The position numbers and the translations under genes were made by a program. A stretch of DNA of 64,000 nt from assembly GCA_914767715.1 (NCBI GenBank), contig OU612069.1, positions 14,195,387-14,259,386 on the forward strand, in the 5' to 3' direction. Under the pieces are notes generated by a model. The model was not told where the DNA came from and ran no database searches. It saw only the letters and a program-made list of their open reading frames with translations. Origin of the DNA: Membranipora membranacea. Taxonomy: Eukaryota > Bryozoa > Gymnolaemata > Cheilostomatida > Membraniporidae. Positions 25,969-38,961 of this stretch are shown here, one piece after another (positions within the stretch are counted from its first letter, which is position 1; each line of letters opens with the position of its first letter).

Positions 25969-28471
25969 ATGCAGATGTCACCACCAGCAAACAGCAGAGC
26001 CGACGAGCATATCAAGAGACCAATGAATGCTTTCATGGTTTGGTAAGTAATTATCTCTACATTCTAGTAATTATCTCCGTTACACGTAACATTGGCAAAC
26101 GTTACTTTGTATATCTGATGAAATGGTGAATAGGGATGGGTGCTGAAAATTGCAACCTTCTTAGCAAGGTTAGATTCTACTGGGATTGTGGGAGTTTGGT
26201 CTGTTTTGTAATTAGCCAAAAGTGCAACGGAAAAGTACATGCAATGTCGTTCTGATTTTCGAAGAACTTCTACAATCAAATTACCATCATTGTCTGCGAT
26301 GATTATATTTGACAGAAATTTTGACAACGTTACTGTAGATATTTAATAGCCATCTATAGGACAGATCTAGCATTCCACTGACTAAGATATTTGTATATGC
26401 CTGTAATTCCACTATACCATGTTTGTCTAGCACCCTGTAATCATGTCGAGTATGTGCTGCAACCCTTAATTTAAACAATACATGGGCGAACTCTATCAAA
26501 AACCCTTGAGAAAGTAAAAACGAATCTAGAGCATTTTAGCATAGCGGTATAGCCAAAGAGTTATTTTTAGAAATATAAAGTCCTAGAGATTCAATTTCTG
26601 ACTCAACGTCGCCCTTCGGCAGTGTCATTGACATCAAGTCAGTTTTCTCTAGATATAAATTTCAACAAAAACGTCATTACATTTGATTATACAAAATTTG
26701 CCGGTCCGCGGTTGGCAGAGGCTTACACAAAAAACCCACAAACAACTAAAGCTATTAAACAATATGATTTCATTTCCTCTTTTTTCTACATCCTTAACTC
26801 CATTGTCACCTTATTGTTATTTTGGTATTTGACGTTAGTAAAAACATTCCAAAGATCAGTCAGTTTCCATGGCGACCCTTGATGATAAAGCAGTTTCGCA
26901 ACACCAGGATCCATTGTGTTATTCATCAGAAGTTTGTGACTTAATATTATGGTGATGTGGAAGATAGAATTGATTGTCAGATTAAAGAATACCAGCACCT
27001 GGTCCTTTATGTATCATCATTTATCGTCATAGCAACTGATTATAATCTCGAAGTATTCCAAAACCACTTCACCTCAGAATAATGGTGTTTTTTATAAAAA
27101 AAAATTCTTAGGGATAAATAGTCTTGCCCTTGATGCACTTAAAGTAATAATAACATGATTATATGAAAAAAAAAAATATAGCCGCCCTCGCCTGGCATGA
27201 TGGAATGGCGGACTGAGATATCCGAGGATAATCACCCATTATCTCCAGTCCGCTTCATCTAATCTGAATCCATCTCTATAAGTCTGACATTTCATCAGGT
27301 ATAACCCTAACCATAATGTCATAAGAAAGTTTAGCATGTTATTTCCACACATATGAATCTTAAGATGTTTCACAAGCCAAGGGTCAAATCATCCAAGAGA
27401 ATACCATAGCCTAAATATTGCCTTCCAAATGAGCTAAATCCTTACGCCCACAAATAGTTGGTTACCTAGCGGTTGCAATTAATCACAGTATTATTTATTA
27501 ACGTGTTGTTCAATCTATTTCCTACAGGTCAAGAGCTCAAAGACGAAAAATGGCACAGGACAATCCAAAGATGCACAATTCAGAAATCAGCAAGAGGCTC
27601 GGAGCCGACTGGAAGACTCTCACCGAGTTGGAAAAGAGGCCATTCATTGATGAAGGTGAGGCTACGATTCCAACTGATACATTTGATGTGAATGGCTAAC
27701 TAAATCTACGCTTTGTTGTCCTGATAAAGCTTTGATCACCTTTCATAATGGAACCAGCATGTACAAAGGATTGACAAACAGGCTTTGGCACATACATCTG
27801 CTAGCAAGTGGTACTGGTTGGTTATTTGCCATTTAATGATGCGAATTGGGGGGAAATAGACGAGGAAACATCCATTACCCATGTTTCCTCTTTCCCTTTC
27901 ACTTGAATTAATGATTACTTCCTCATAAACAATGATTATTAGATGCAACAAGTTACTTTGTAACTTCTTCCTTATTTGTAAACTTACGAGAAAACCTCTT
28001 CAAATTAATAAATTCATTTATTTCTTCTTATCTGTTTCAGCCAAGCGCCTGAGAGCCCAACACATGTCCGACCACCCAGAGTACAAGTACCGACCAAGAC
28101 GCAAACCAAAATCTCTCCTCAAGACTAAGGATACTAAATATTCCAGCTACTCAATGATTCTCCCCACTTCCTTCACTTCACCATCATTCCCAGCACCATC
28201 TATGTCACCACCTCTTCCAGCGATAGACGCCATCACCATCGAGAAGATGAGAGCAGCTATTATCTCCAGCACACTGTACGCTGACATGGCCAAGCTGTCA
28301 TCGGCAGCAGGAGCAGCTGATCTCTCTCTCACCTCATCTCTCTACAATCCTATGTATACTAGTGGACTCAACATGGCCTCATTTATGCCATCCTATCAAG
28401 ATCTGCACAGGCAGTACCTCCTAATGAAAGAGAGTGAGCTTTATAGACCACTTGCTGGCGTAGCTCACTAA
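25969..28471 (+). CDS. SoxB-type HMG-box transcription factor, SoxB2 (Sox14/21)-like
   Basis: Nuclear DNA-binding regulator of the Sox family. Coding exons are 25969-26042, 27528-27655 and 28041-28471, with GT-AG introns of 1485 and 385 bp in phases 2 and 1; the product is 210 residues. The ATG follows an in-frame TAA six bases earlier. The HMG box spans about residues 14-92, starting [12 protein letters not shown], with [12 protein letters not shown] in the middle and [16 protein letters not shown] near its end. The group B basic tail [11 protein letters not shown] follows. Residues such as HIKRP, AQHM and RKPKSLLK favour the SOX14/21 side of group B over SOX1/2/3. Both introns interrupt the HMG box, the first within the Trp25 codon. 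The C-terminus is only about 115 residues, Ser/Pro/Ala-rich, ending LAGVAH, and I recognise no further domain. It stands alone between gene-free flanks, as is common for developmental regulators. Subgroup assignment is inference. Confidence 0.93.
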
Positions 28472-28508
28472 ATTATAACTATTCCATTATATTCTTTTTT
28501 TCCAACAA

Positions 28509-28900
28509 CTCGAGTCAACTCGACTCAAGACAAATTTTATTTTTCAAAACTGTTTTTCTTTTTCTATTTTTATAAACTATCTGATGATGCAGGTCAAACT
28601 CTGACCTGCTGATACTCGTTTCAACTTTATGTACACAACCCAAACCCGGAGATCTTTCTAAAAGATCTCTTCGACTATCCACAATTTTGTGGAGATCATT
28701 GTCAAAGTGAGAATTCAATTCCATCCGAACAGAACAATTTGACAGTTTTAGAGCAATGCAAAAATGCTGACGAACCACACTCTAGTGTGACTTTATACCA
28801 TCTGTTTTTTCGTCAGATTTACTGATAGTAAGTGTTTTTTTCGATCTAATCCCTCTGAGGATTAGACGCATACTAGATTTTTAACATCTGATCTAGTTCA
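28509..28900 (+). promoter_or_regulatory. 3' untranslated region of the Sox gene with a cluster of short stem-loops
   Basis: Within 430 bases after the stop lie several perfect inverted repeats: gcaggtca/tgacctgc (28589-28609, 5-base loop); gagatcttt/aaagatctc (28649-28669, 3-base loop); ccaca/tgtgg (28679-28692); tctaatcc/ggattaga (28845-28866, 6-base loop); and actagat/atctagt (28872-28897). Each could fold in the mRNA. Whether they form one regulated structure cannot be told here. Confidence 0.45.
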
Positions 28901-29215
28901 TCAAAAAACCAAAAGAACAATACAAAACTAAAATCCGCTCTGAGCTGATACATATATATCAATTCTCTTTCTTTATTGTTCTCCTGTGTTGTGTTTGTGA
29001 TCAGCACTGCTGTGTTTGGTAGGGCGTAACTGTTTGAGTGCCACATCAAGCGTGAAACCTTGGAAAGGAAGGCAGTACTTGATGTTACCGCACAAATGAT
29101 ATCACGCTAATGATGGATAGTCAGTTAAACATGGGTTTGACATGCAGCCATTATCATTTCACCGTTGTGTTTAACTCTTGCATTGAATTGAGCAGCTGGC
29201 ATCTGAAATCACCAA

Positions 29216-29221
29216 AATAAA
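29216..29221 (+). terminator. Candidate polyadenylation signal AATAAA for the Sox gene
   Basis: AATAAA about 745 bases after the stop codon. No other AATAAA in the correct orientation was noticed between the stop and this site. It would give a 3' untranslated region of about 0.77 kb. Confidence 0.35.
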
Positions 29222-29446
29222 GCCAACGCATCTCCGATTCCTCACAAGGGCAAAGTTTACCATCCCATATAATAAGCACCATATGTAAAGTCTGAGTCCT
29301 TTCACGATCAAACAACATGGCATCAGCATTCGAATCACAATAGTTATTACCGTTACAGCACCAAACTTGTTTCAGCGCAGAACCCTGGCTTGCTTTGATA
29401 TGCTGGGCGTATCATTTTGACCATGAATGGCCGCAGCCCTGTTGTC

Positions 29447-29525
29447 CATAGGCATCTGGAGTTACAAGCATGTCCAGTATCAACCGCCCCCTTTCCTTTG
29501 CATCTTGTAACTCCAGATGCCTATG
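29447..29525. mobile_element. 79-bp micro-element with 22-bp perfect inverted ends and 8-bp target duplication
   Basis: The ends (29447-29468, starting 'cataggcatctgg', and 29504-29525) are perfect 22-bp complements around a 35-base centre. The identical 8-mer CTGTTGTC abuts both sides (29439-29446 and 29526-29533). This is the footprint of a hAT-type MITE reduced to little more than its termini. A hairpin transcript could form, but the flanking duplication argues for a transposon rather than a microRNA gene. Confidence 0.8.
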
Positions 29526-29533
29526 CTGTTGTC

Positions 29534-32170
29534 CCTCATCAACAGGTGCACTGTGATCAGTGGGTGTTGTTATCCTCATACTAAACTAGACATTGTGTGG
29601 TTTGTTGACAAACCGCCAATCCGAAATCAGGCAAAAAATGGTGATGATGAAACTACCTGGCATCTTGTCTTTCGGACACATACCTGCAAGATTAATGTCT
29701 TAAGATATTATCAGCACCATGTCAACTGCCACATCTATTGGGGGATAAGTAGCATTGATAGTTGGTTGACACCCTTGGACAGTTTTCCTAAATTTGTTAT
29801 ATTGCCTATCTAAGTCAATGTGTTTGAAGAGGTTATGTTAAGGCGTGTTCGGTTTTGAAGTGTTGGTATTATGGTTGTCTGGTAGAAGTTGGTACGGGAT
29901 GATACGAATTACCTTCATCCATCATAAGATAATGCCGCTTATTCGAAAGTTGCATTTTGATCGCCTATGAAAGGACAATAATTGAAATGAGGTAATTAAG
30001 TATTTACCATTTTATTAATTCCGTCAAATCGGTGATTTATTTCTACGCCGAAACAATTTACTTCCCAATTCCCATGCAGCATGCCCCTGGATACCTTTTG
30101 ACAGTTCCCCTAATTACTGATCTAATCTATCACATTCGTATCTACCTCACTTTGATTTGTTTAACGGTATACAAGGACTCTGAGAGCAAGCCGTAATAAT
30201 CTGGGAACTCCTGCCTTTTGTCTGGCGAGTGGTAAACGAACTTTCAGCGGCGGCGATATAGCTCACCGCCAATCAGTGGCTCAGACATTAAACCTTATCA
30301 ACCATTCGCTGGAACTTACCACTTGAAAGCAAGAATGTAATCTGTTATTAGTGGTCTTGCAAAAGAGCACTTTGCAATTGTGTACCAAATGATATTATTC
30401 ATGAAATGGCTCTACGACGTCAACCATTTATTATTTCGCTTGATTCATAGAACTATATTATAGAATGGATGGACATTAAGATATTGTGCTGATAATGTAT
30501 CAAGGGCATAATATAAGGCTTCCATCAAAAGAGAGAGATTTATGTGTCCAAACTAACGTGGAATTGGTACTTCAGTTACAACACCAAGCCCATCAACCAG
30601 TAGTTTGAATCACTTTTTGTACAGTCTTTATTGCCAGGTGCAATATAGGGCGGGCTGAGACTGACTAGCAAGCCTGTCTAGTCTCTTTATTGAACATGTT
30701 AAACATTCTAAAATCAAATCACACAACCAAATTATCTAAACTGGCACTTATGGAAGTCAGTTAACACTTAAAAACTCATATTGTTGACATCAAAGAGGCC
30801 AACTAACTATGTTCTTGACATAGCTAAGTAACTTAGTACCCTGACCCGATGGAACAATCCAAGATGGAAAGCACAGACGAATGTCCGAAAATAAACCTAA
30901 CTATTCACTGTCATGACATGGTGGTTTCAAATATTTACATCATGCTCCAAGTTCCGTTTTGTATAAACGTGGATCCTCATTTTGGGAGGCAAGACATGCC
31001 AAATATGATAACGATGGAGTCCGCCAAACATAAACTAAACTGTGTAACACTGGATGAACCTCATTAGGTATCGCTGTCAAATGGGGCTCGGGAAGATTGA
31101 TTGATCACTCGAACATAAGCAGAGCGAAAGTGCTGCATCATCAGGTAGTTAATAATTCCGAGCTAGTGTTCGATGCATTGATTGCAAAACTTAAGCTTAT
31201 TTCAATGTTATGCATATCACTAGATATTGAACATCACTGTCTGCGTATTTGAGCCAAAGTATCAACGAAAGCTGATCTCTTATGACCGTGCCAATCGACT
31301 CACAATGAAGTCTTACGTTTCAGTGTGTCCATTTCACTGTTTTATTCTTTGGCGGACAGTTCAATCACACACAAACACATAGGCTAGAATAAAGGTAATC
31401 CGCAGACAAAACATACTTTGAATAGCGAAGAGGATCATCCTTGTAAGATGATAGGACGTTCTGTGATTGCGTTATGTAATTCTTTGTGTATTATGATTTT
31501 ATCTTTCACAAGAGTATCTACATTACAACCTACAAACAGTAGGATAAACCCACTCCTTTAATATATTGACAATGAAGTATACTACTTGTTCTTGGTAAAC
31601 CTAGGTATTAGCTTAGAATGTTAAGGTGTGTTGCAATATAGATCTGATAATCTTGTCGCCGCAGACACCCCTGGTCATTTTGTATGCTAAGGTGTTGTTT
31701 GAGGAGACAGCTTACTAGTTGTAATACCGTTGCTCCATTTTATGTATTGGATTGAATTATTCAGCTGACTCGGAATATATTAGCAATGCTAAGATTGAGA
31801 ATATAAAATATTGGACATCTCCGACCCCATAACCCAACTATACAATTCAGGCTAAGCTGATTATCTTCCGAACTGCTACTAACAATTTTCTGCAGTCTTT
31901 ACTGTATAGTTATGAAAGGACCAATGCTGCGACCTTATCAGCTAAGAATCTTTTTGTTTACCGGATTTTTATCATTTGAATACATATAGCAGGGGAGACA
32001 ACTGTTTGTTTCCAACTCAGAGCAAAAAAACACATTTATTAGTCTATTAATATCTGGTCAAGCAAAGAGTATTAATTATTGTCTTATAGCAAAAAATGAC
32101 AAAAACACCTCATGTTCGCATCGGCTTATGTGCAACTCGATGAGCCTCTAATCTTTACTTATTTACCACA
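29534..32170. other. Gene-free stretch
   Basis: Open frames up to about 95 codons are present (for example 29517-29813 and 30849-31067), but none resembles a known protein or is bounded by convincing splice sites. No transposon ends or tandem repeats noticed. Confidence 0.45.
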
Positions 32171-32195
32171 CTAGGTAGATTACTCATTATCGTCA

Positions 32196-32432
32196 CAGGC
32201 CCGTAATGCGAGTCGAGCTAGGGGAGACACTTCCTTCGCTAGAGTGCTGAATAGGGTGGCATGGAAACATCATGATTCTATAATCTGTGTCAGACTCAGA
32301 TCATCCCCTTTGCTTTTTGTATGCTTTGAAGGCAAACAGACCCCACAGTAAGAAAGTACAGCATCCCACCTGGTGTTACTTTGCACAAAAAAGGAGTTTA
32401 GCCTCCCCTTACAAATAAAGTTACGGCCCTGG
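32196..32432. mobile_element. CAGGGCC-family element flanked by 25-bp direct repeats
   Basis: The termini 'caggcccgtaatgcg' and 'aagttacggccctgg' are imperfect inverted copies and each is followed inward by a 'ggggag'/'ctcccc' block, as in the element at 13788. Directly abutting both ends are 25-bp direct repeats (32171-32195 and 32433-32457) starting 'ctaggtagattactcatta', differing at only two or three positions near one end. Non-coding. Confidence 0.65.
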
Positions 32433-32457
32433 CTAGGTAGATTACTCATTAAAGTCA

Positions 32458-35400
32458 CCCTAATCTACAGTATAATATACCTTGACCTTAATCCTCACCA
32501 TCAATGATTAAAGATTATCTCGTTGTGTCTTCAAAGAATTTCTTCTTTTTTGCAAAATAATCTTCGTCGTCATCGGGTGACATACTCTTAATTAAAGGTG
32601 AGCCTGTGTTGCAATACTGGAAGCAAATATGTTTTGAACTGGTTCAGAGAAATTTGGAGAATTTTTGGGTTCTTGCAAACAGCTGGCAAAAAGCAAGTCT
32701 CCTATCATGTCTCATTGCTCGGTATTTGAGCAGGGTTGAAGGGATGTGCAGTCGGAACATTCTATTATGTAAGTTGGATATTTGTTGCTTTGAGTCAACC
32801 TCATTGGGAGCGGGAGCAGCAACACTCAACAGGATTCTAAACAGAACGGACCTCATTTGCAAGTCCTAGCAGGACTAATAATATTTCTGCAAATAGGCAG
32901 GATAGCAAGGATGTACATTCTGAGAACATTGCAAAACCATAAAATAGTTTGGAAGGGGTCGTTGAAGTGACACTACTCCGAACTATGCCGATTACCTATG
33001 CCTACACATATGTCATATGTCACAGGCCTGGCCACATGCTTAAAATGTCAACTTTTCGACTACTTTGAACTTTTAGAGAAGTTTGTGGCTAATAAGTAAT
33101 GGGGATAGTGGCAACACCATGTCATCATTTAGTCATGCTTGCTGTGAGACCATCACACATGTCAAACACTAGCAATCATTGCTAATCAGCGGACATGAAA
33201 GTGAGGCTGGCACATGTAAATCTGGTGTCACAGCATGTGCCAGCCATCGCATCAGCATAAATCATCAAAAACAAGAATTTGAATAAATCATATTATTATT
33301 AGAGCCTGCAAAATTATTTGCCATCGTAGGACACCAACCAACAACCATGACTGATAGGGACTAGTCTAAACCCCCCCCCCCCAGACTATTGCTCCCGCCC
33401 AACGGACCCCAGCCGGGGGACATGCAAAGAGTAGGGCTTAATACAACAGGACATCATCAAACCAGCTCTATGCTATAATACTGACAGACGCTGTGACTTT
33501 CAATTAAAACAAAAGAAGCATTCATGTTGCGCTGAAAGGTGAATCTGAGTCTTCTATGTAATTCAAGGTAGATAGAGATACGACCAAGACGTCTTAATTA
33601 CACACAGAAGGGACAGATGTAACTATCTCAAGCCCTATAGAATTACAGTATAATTACTAAAGCGTCCGGCAAGTGTTTTTGTCTGAGAATGAAGGTTGCC
33701 AAGCCTATCCGCAGTCCAGAGGTACCAGGATGTCATCCACACAAGTCATGGTTTGACAAAAAAACTTATCCTCACAGCCAGACAAAGGCAATCTGCATTG
33801 TAATGGTGTTTGTAACTTTCTAAAACCGTACAACAATAAATCACAGCTGTAATAATCATTGTTTAGATATATGGACAAAAAATTGGGGATTCAGATACTT
33901 CTTGTTATGCCCTTGGATGGGTTCTTTGGCACCCTGGCGTTATTAGTGTCGCTTGTATGGGCTCAATCCAAAACCGATGAATTAACTAAAAAATTAAAAG
34001 CTGCATTGTATTGTTGTCATATTTGATCATCTAACGCAATCAAACGGAGTGTTGTTATTTTGGATCATAAATGATGATGATAGTGACTGTAAGACCTTGT
34101 GATCATATTTGGTATGACGCTGAATGAGAGCAAGAATAACCGAACAATGGAACAATTATGGAAGTGCCAATAGAAGGCCATTCAGTTGCAATGATTGTTG
34201 GAATAAGAGGCAAGCGCTGAGATAGAGTTGAAAACAACAGATTGGAGTACAGCAATGCAAAGATCGTCCGAGACCTGTACCATGTATTGGATTTGAGCAA
34301 AGATCATCCCCATCTTTCTAATAAATATCTACATTGGCCTACTGGGACCAACCAATACCAGTCACCTAATACATTGTCAGACCCAATTGATTGAAATGTT
34401 TCTCCTCTCATTAGAAGATGATGATGTATGGCCACAAGCTTACAGGAGAACTCTTGAATATAACAGGAAAATAATGCTGTAACTATAGTTGTTGACAACA
34501 AGTATAAAAGTTGGCTCCGGCTTTTCTTGACACCACCTAACAAGGATACAAATCAGATGTCAGTCAAGCCAGGTCAAACCTAGAAAAAGGATGTGCTATA
34601 AGTGACCTGCTCAAACTCCATTATCACCATTGCATATTGTGCCATGTGGCAAAGTAACACATTTCTAGGATGCAGAGTTGACAGCCCTGTCAACCCCCTG
34701 GCAGGAAGGTGGGAGGTTTTTTTGGAGGGGGTAGCTCTGCTTTGAGTGACCGTGATTCATTTTAAGGTGACATTGACAGAGGTTCAGATTAAGTTTCTGT
34801 GGTATGCGATGAGGAAACACATCAAAAGACCGATTTATGCCGCAATTAGTTTTGACACATTGTCTAGAAAATACCTTTTTCCATCACCATACACAACTCG
34901 AAGATTATCTCCGCCTTTGGGCAATCAAATAGGCTTATTGATGAAAGAGTTCATGCTCATACAAAGCTGAAAAGAGAAAATTGCACAAACATCTTAGTTT
35001 ATGTCCAAGAACTAGAATATTTCAGCTGCATCAGTGACAAAAAATCAAACATTCAACAACATTTACGCAGTTGCGGAAGGGGACTTAACATTCACAAGCA
35101 TTATGGAGGACTTTGCTGGCACTGTTAGGTGCGATAAACTTGTTAATATCTAGTGGAGGAGGATATGATCATAAGCAATAGCTTTAGCTTTTAGGTATTA
35201 GTGCAGGGGCACTAAACCCATAAACGGGAGTCAATTTGAATAAGCTCGTTAATCCAGTGCCATAGAATTGTGGATTAAACAACATGATGCAAAAAAAAAG
35301 TCCTCTAAGCAAATAACTTTCAAGTTAATGAGGGCAGAGACCGGATCGCCGACCACAGTGTGGGGGATGCCATCTCTCCTGACACTTAACACTGCCTGGG

Positions 35401-38400
35401 TATCGCTTAAATGTGACTGCAGGCGACCAATGGCGAGCAGCTGTCTGCAATCTAGGCTGGTACCGATCCCGGATATGTCACCACTGATAAGGAAAGAAAT
35501 TTCCTGAAGAGAATTTGATCGTGTCATCTTTGCGGAGGATGCATCAGTTCGAAAACCGACGACTCCTGTGAGAATGAAGAAAAAAGGAGCTTTGTCATCG
35601 GCTTTCTATTCTTGATGTTTTAGGCCCAAAATAAAACGATATGGCCCCTCTGTATTTCCATTGTGTATTGGTTTCATAAGTGTTTGATGTGAATATAATG
35701 GTTTCTCAGTAATTGTCTATTTTGTTTAATTATGATAATTATATTATAATGTATTCGTAAGGAAACAATGAATACCATATAAATGCTCCTATTAGTTTTG
35801 ACACAATATCTTGAAATAGCTTTTTGGATTGAACTTTTGCTTGTATTTGTATAATAAAAGAACTGTATAAATAGCAACAAATTTATGTCACTTCTTTGGT
35901 GACGACTTCGACAAAATCAAGGGTGGTATGGGGATACCAATGACGAGCATAATACAGCTGGAGATTTTTCGCCGAAATGTTCCAAATGAGTCTTCGATCC
36001 ACAATCTCATTACATAACTAGGAGATTGCCTTCGCCTTTAGGCAATAAATTAGGCTTGCTGATAATAGCTAAGAGGCTAAGAGGTATTGTTCGTCAGAAG
36101 TATTGTCCTAATAGCAGGGTAAGGAGGGTATAATCCATTAAAATGCTTCAGCTGGAGAGAGATTACCAAGATTGTGAGGTCAGACATGACCACTGCTTCT
36201 CGATAAACAGGACTAATAGGTGAAGAGAGTCTGCCGAGAAACCAGATCATTTGTTTTAGTGACGTCTGTTATAAAGAGATCAACATCCATTTTTCGTTTA
36301 AATCCGCTTATCCAACTACAAAAGAGTTTCTATAGCTGTTGCCAGCTATTTAGGTGTGTGTAAGGGGTTCCATATCAAGTACCAGACACTCCAAGTGAGC
36401 AGAAAGGGGGGTCGGGGTGTACAGAGGAGGCAGGCCCTCAACCCTGCAGAAAGGGCAGGTACTCATGTGGTATGTCCTTTTTGTGGTTTCTTGGCAGAAT
36501 ACAGATGCCAGCGCTTATTTTAAACAATGAGTGTAACTTCAAAGCTACTCGCAAGAATCGATCCCCGCAATCCGTTTTGTGTGAGGCAAAAAGAGTTGAT
36601 GCCAAGATTTGTGTTGAGCAACATGCATGCGTCGTTTATTACCTAATGGTAACTTTGTACCACCATTTATTCTCCTTTGTCAACTTTCAGCTTTTTGCAC
36701 CAGGCCTCATTAAAATACATTATTCTATTGTTGCAATGGCACACAATAGAAAATCATGATTTATCTTCCATTTTAAATTCCACCAGGGTGGTCCTTTTTT
36801 ATTATCTTGACCTTGTTGGAATGTTCTGACATCTGCTCAATTCTGCAATATGGGCCAAAAGATGAGACCCAAATAAGGCGTGTACCAGGTACAAGATCGC
36901 ACCCTTTCTTCAACCACTATTGTCTTGAGAAGCTTGCAATTCGGATATCAATCGTCAAGAACAATGCAGTGTCTCCGATCATTGTTGACAAATCTAGCAA
37001 TGGCTAGCAATGGATGCAAGATGTTTTGAACCCTACAAGGTGACAGCCAGTTCGCTCAGGTTCCATTCACCCCTTTCTGGACAGGAGGAAATGGTTTACC
37101 TCCATTGTTTTGCCGTCACAAATCAATCAAAGGATAATGATAAGCTCAACACCAACAAACACTCTGTACAGACACAGTCATGGAGTGCAAACCAGTACTT
37201 GTACCCACCACAGGTAACAATGGTAAAGAGATGGAGGATCTTGGGTATAAGATGGATTAAGATCCAATTTAGAGCCCATCAATTCAGGACAAAGACCCAT
37301 CAATCGCGGCGGCGTGTGAGGTAACAAGATGATACAGACTAGGCCATATGGCTTATTGTCTGAAAAAGATGGCACCCTGAGAACGACATGTATGTTTTTT
37401 TACTCATATGTAACGGAAGGAAACGCCACCGCAACCAAAGTGTGACAAGTGAAATAAAACTTTCTTCCTTTGAGAGCTGTATCGCAGTCTTTTTTAATTT
37501 GATATTGATTGTGTATTACAATGGTTCTGATCCAGCACCTTGCGAATAGATTCCCACTAAATGTGTATGATGTTCCAAGAATCAATAAAGGATTTCTTGC
37601 AATGACTATCCAATTAGTGATTTACCAATAACGGTGCTAGATTGGTGGTTACAATTCCCACAACCGCACTCTTCATTTAACCAAAGAGTTAACAGCCATT
37701 ATTCATGTTTCCTCAAAGCGCCACTACTATTTCAATATTGGTATCCATTTGTACCAGCATTATTTGAGTTCATAATGATTCATTCAACCTCATTTTTTGC
37801 GTTTTTTTACTTATAGATTTGACAAATCTGTAATTCAATGTTCGTTGACGTTGTGTGAGACGTCGTGTCCTGTTTATTGATAGTGGTATGTTTGGGTACC
37901 ATGATTCCAGCCTATACCGATTCACATTTAATCGAGGTTAATTGTTATTTTATAATGAACACGGATTAGGATTATCTTGGCATTATGAAGCCTGTGAAAT
38001 GAATAAGATAAATTTTTAGTACCAATTAGTAGTAATTGGTCTGGTCTACTCCTTAGCCAATCAGCTGTTAGGAGTTGGGCTTAGTGGGAAACACCCAACA
38101 CCCCATCTTATCAAACCGGATATACAGAGCATTGAATTATAATTGAAAGCAAAAAAAGGGAGATTTATGTAACTCCTCCATAAAAACAAACATCTCTTTA
38201 ACCCGCAGACGCCGATATAAGCCCACAGCTGTTGACAAGGCTTTGTGTGAGATAAGTTTGCTTTTTTGCTGTCTTATTCTTATCTTAACTGATGTATTAC
38301 TTGGTTAATTACTCATGAATACTACTGTTAACTTATATTCGATTCATCAACAAATCATGAACGTAAAAACAACGTGTGAGATTCAAAATAATACTATAAT

Positions 38401-38961
38401 ATTAAATTTAATTGTTTGCGTCATAGAGCAAGGCCACATTATATACAGGATATAAACAAAATGAGTATTACAGACAATTTTGGAAGGCAAACGAGAACAT
38501 AAAAATAACACCCAAGATATCTGTATTCAGATCGGAAACAATGAAACATATGGGAGAATGAAAAAAAATGGACATCCTGAATCGAATGTCATGACGACAC
38601 TCTACACCCAAGGCCAGGAGTCACACCAATTAACCACGGCAAGCTTAAATCAAGGATATTGGTGGTCGCTCAAGATATTAATATAAACGTAGAAATGTCA
38701 AAAACGGATACGAGTGACACTCCCATAGACGGACAGGATATGGAATGGTCACACAAGAACAGGACAATGCTGGCATTTTGCCAACGTATGGCAGGTGTAA
38801 CTCTGTATATATATAACTATATAACTCCTGGCAAAAACAAACCCAACCAGGGCATCGTTAGTCAAATAAGACGCTTGCCCAACTTCTGGCAAGCACTGCT
38901 CTGAAATGTCTGTGAATGCAACCACAATATTATGACTTGCATTAGACCGGATCTGTTCTGT
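32458..38961. other. Gene-free stretch with scattered repeats
   Basis: No exon supported. Visible: a 12-bp stem-loop (33205-33216/33234-33245); a C-run (33371-33382); and two diverged copies of a block holding 'attagttttgacaca' and 'ctccgcctttgggcaat'-like phrases (about 34850-34950 and 35790-36060). A GC-rich island at 35325-35515 stays open in a frame on both strands without a recognisable product. The region ends at the 3' end of the minus-strand THAP gene. Confidence 0.45.

Noticed and set aside
29447-29525. microRNA precursor
   Set aside because: The stem is a perfect 22 bp and stops exactly at an 8-bp direct duplication, which is a transposon signature.
38480-38904. Plus-strand open frames just downstream of the THAP gene stop
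   Set aside because: No homology recognised, no convincing acceptor or donor, and the sequence is AT-rich with a TATA repeat inside the frame.
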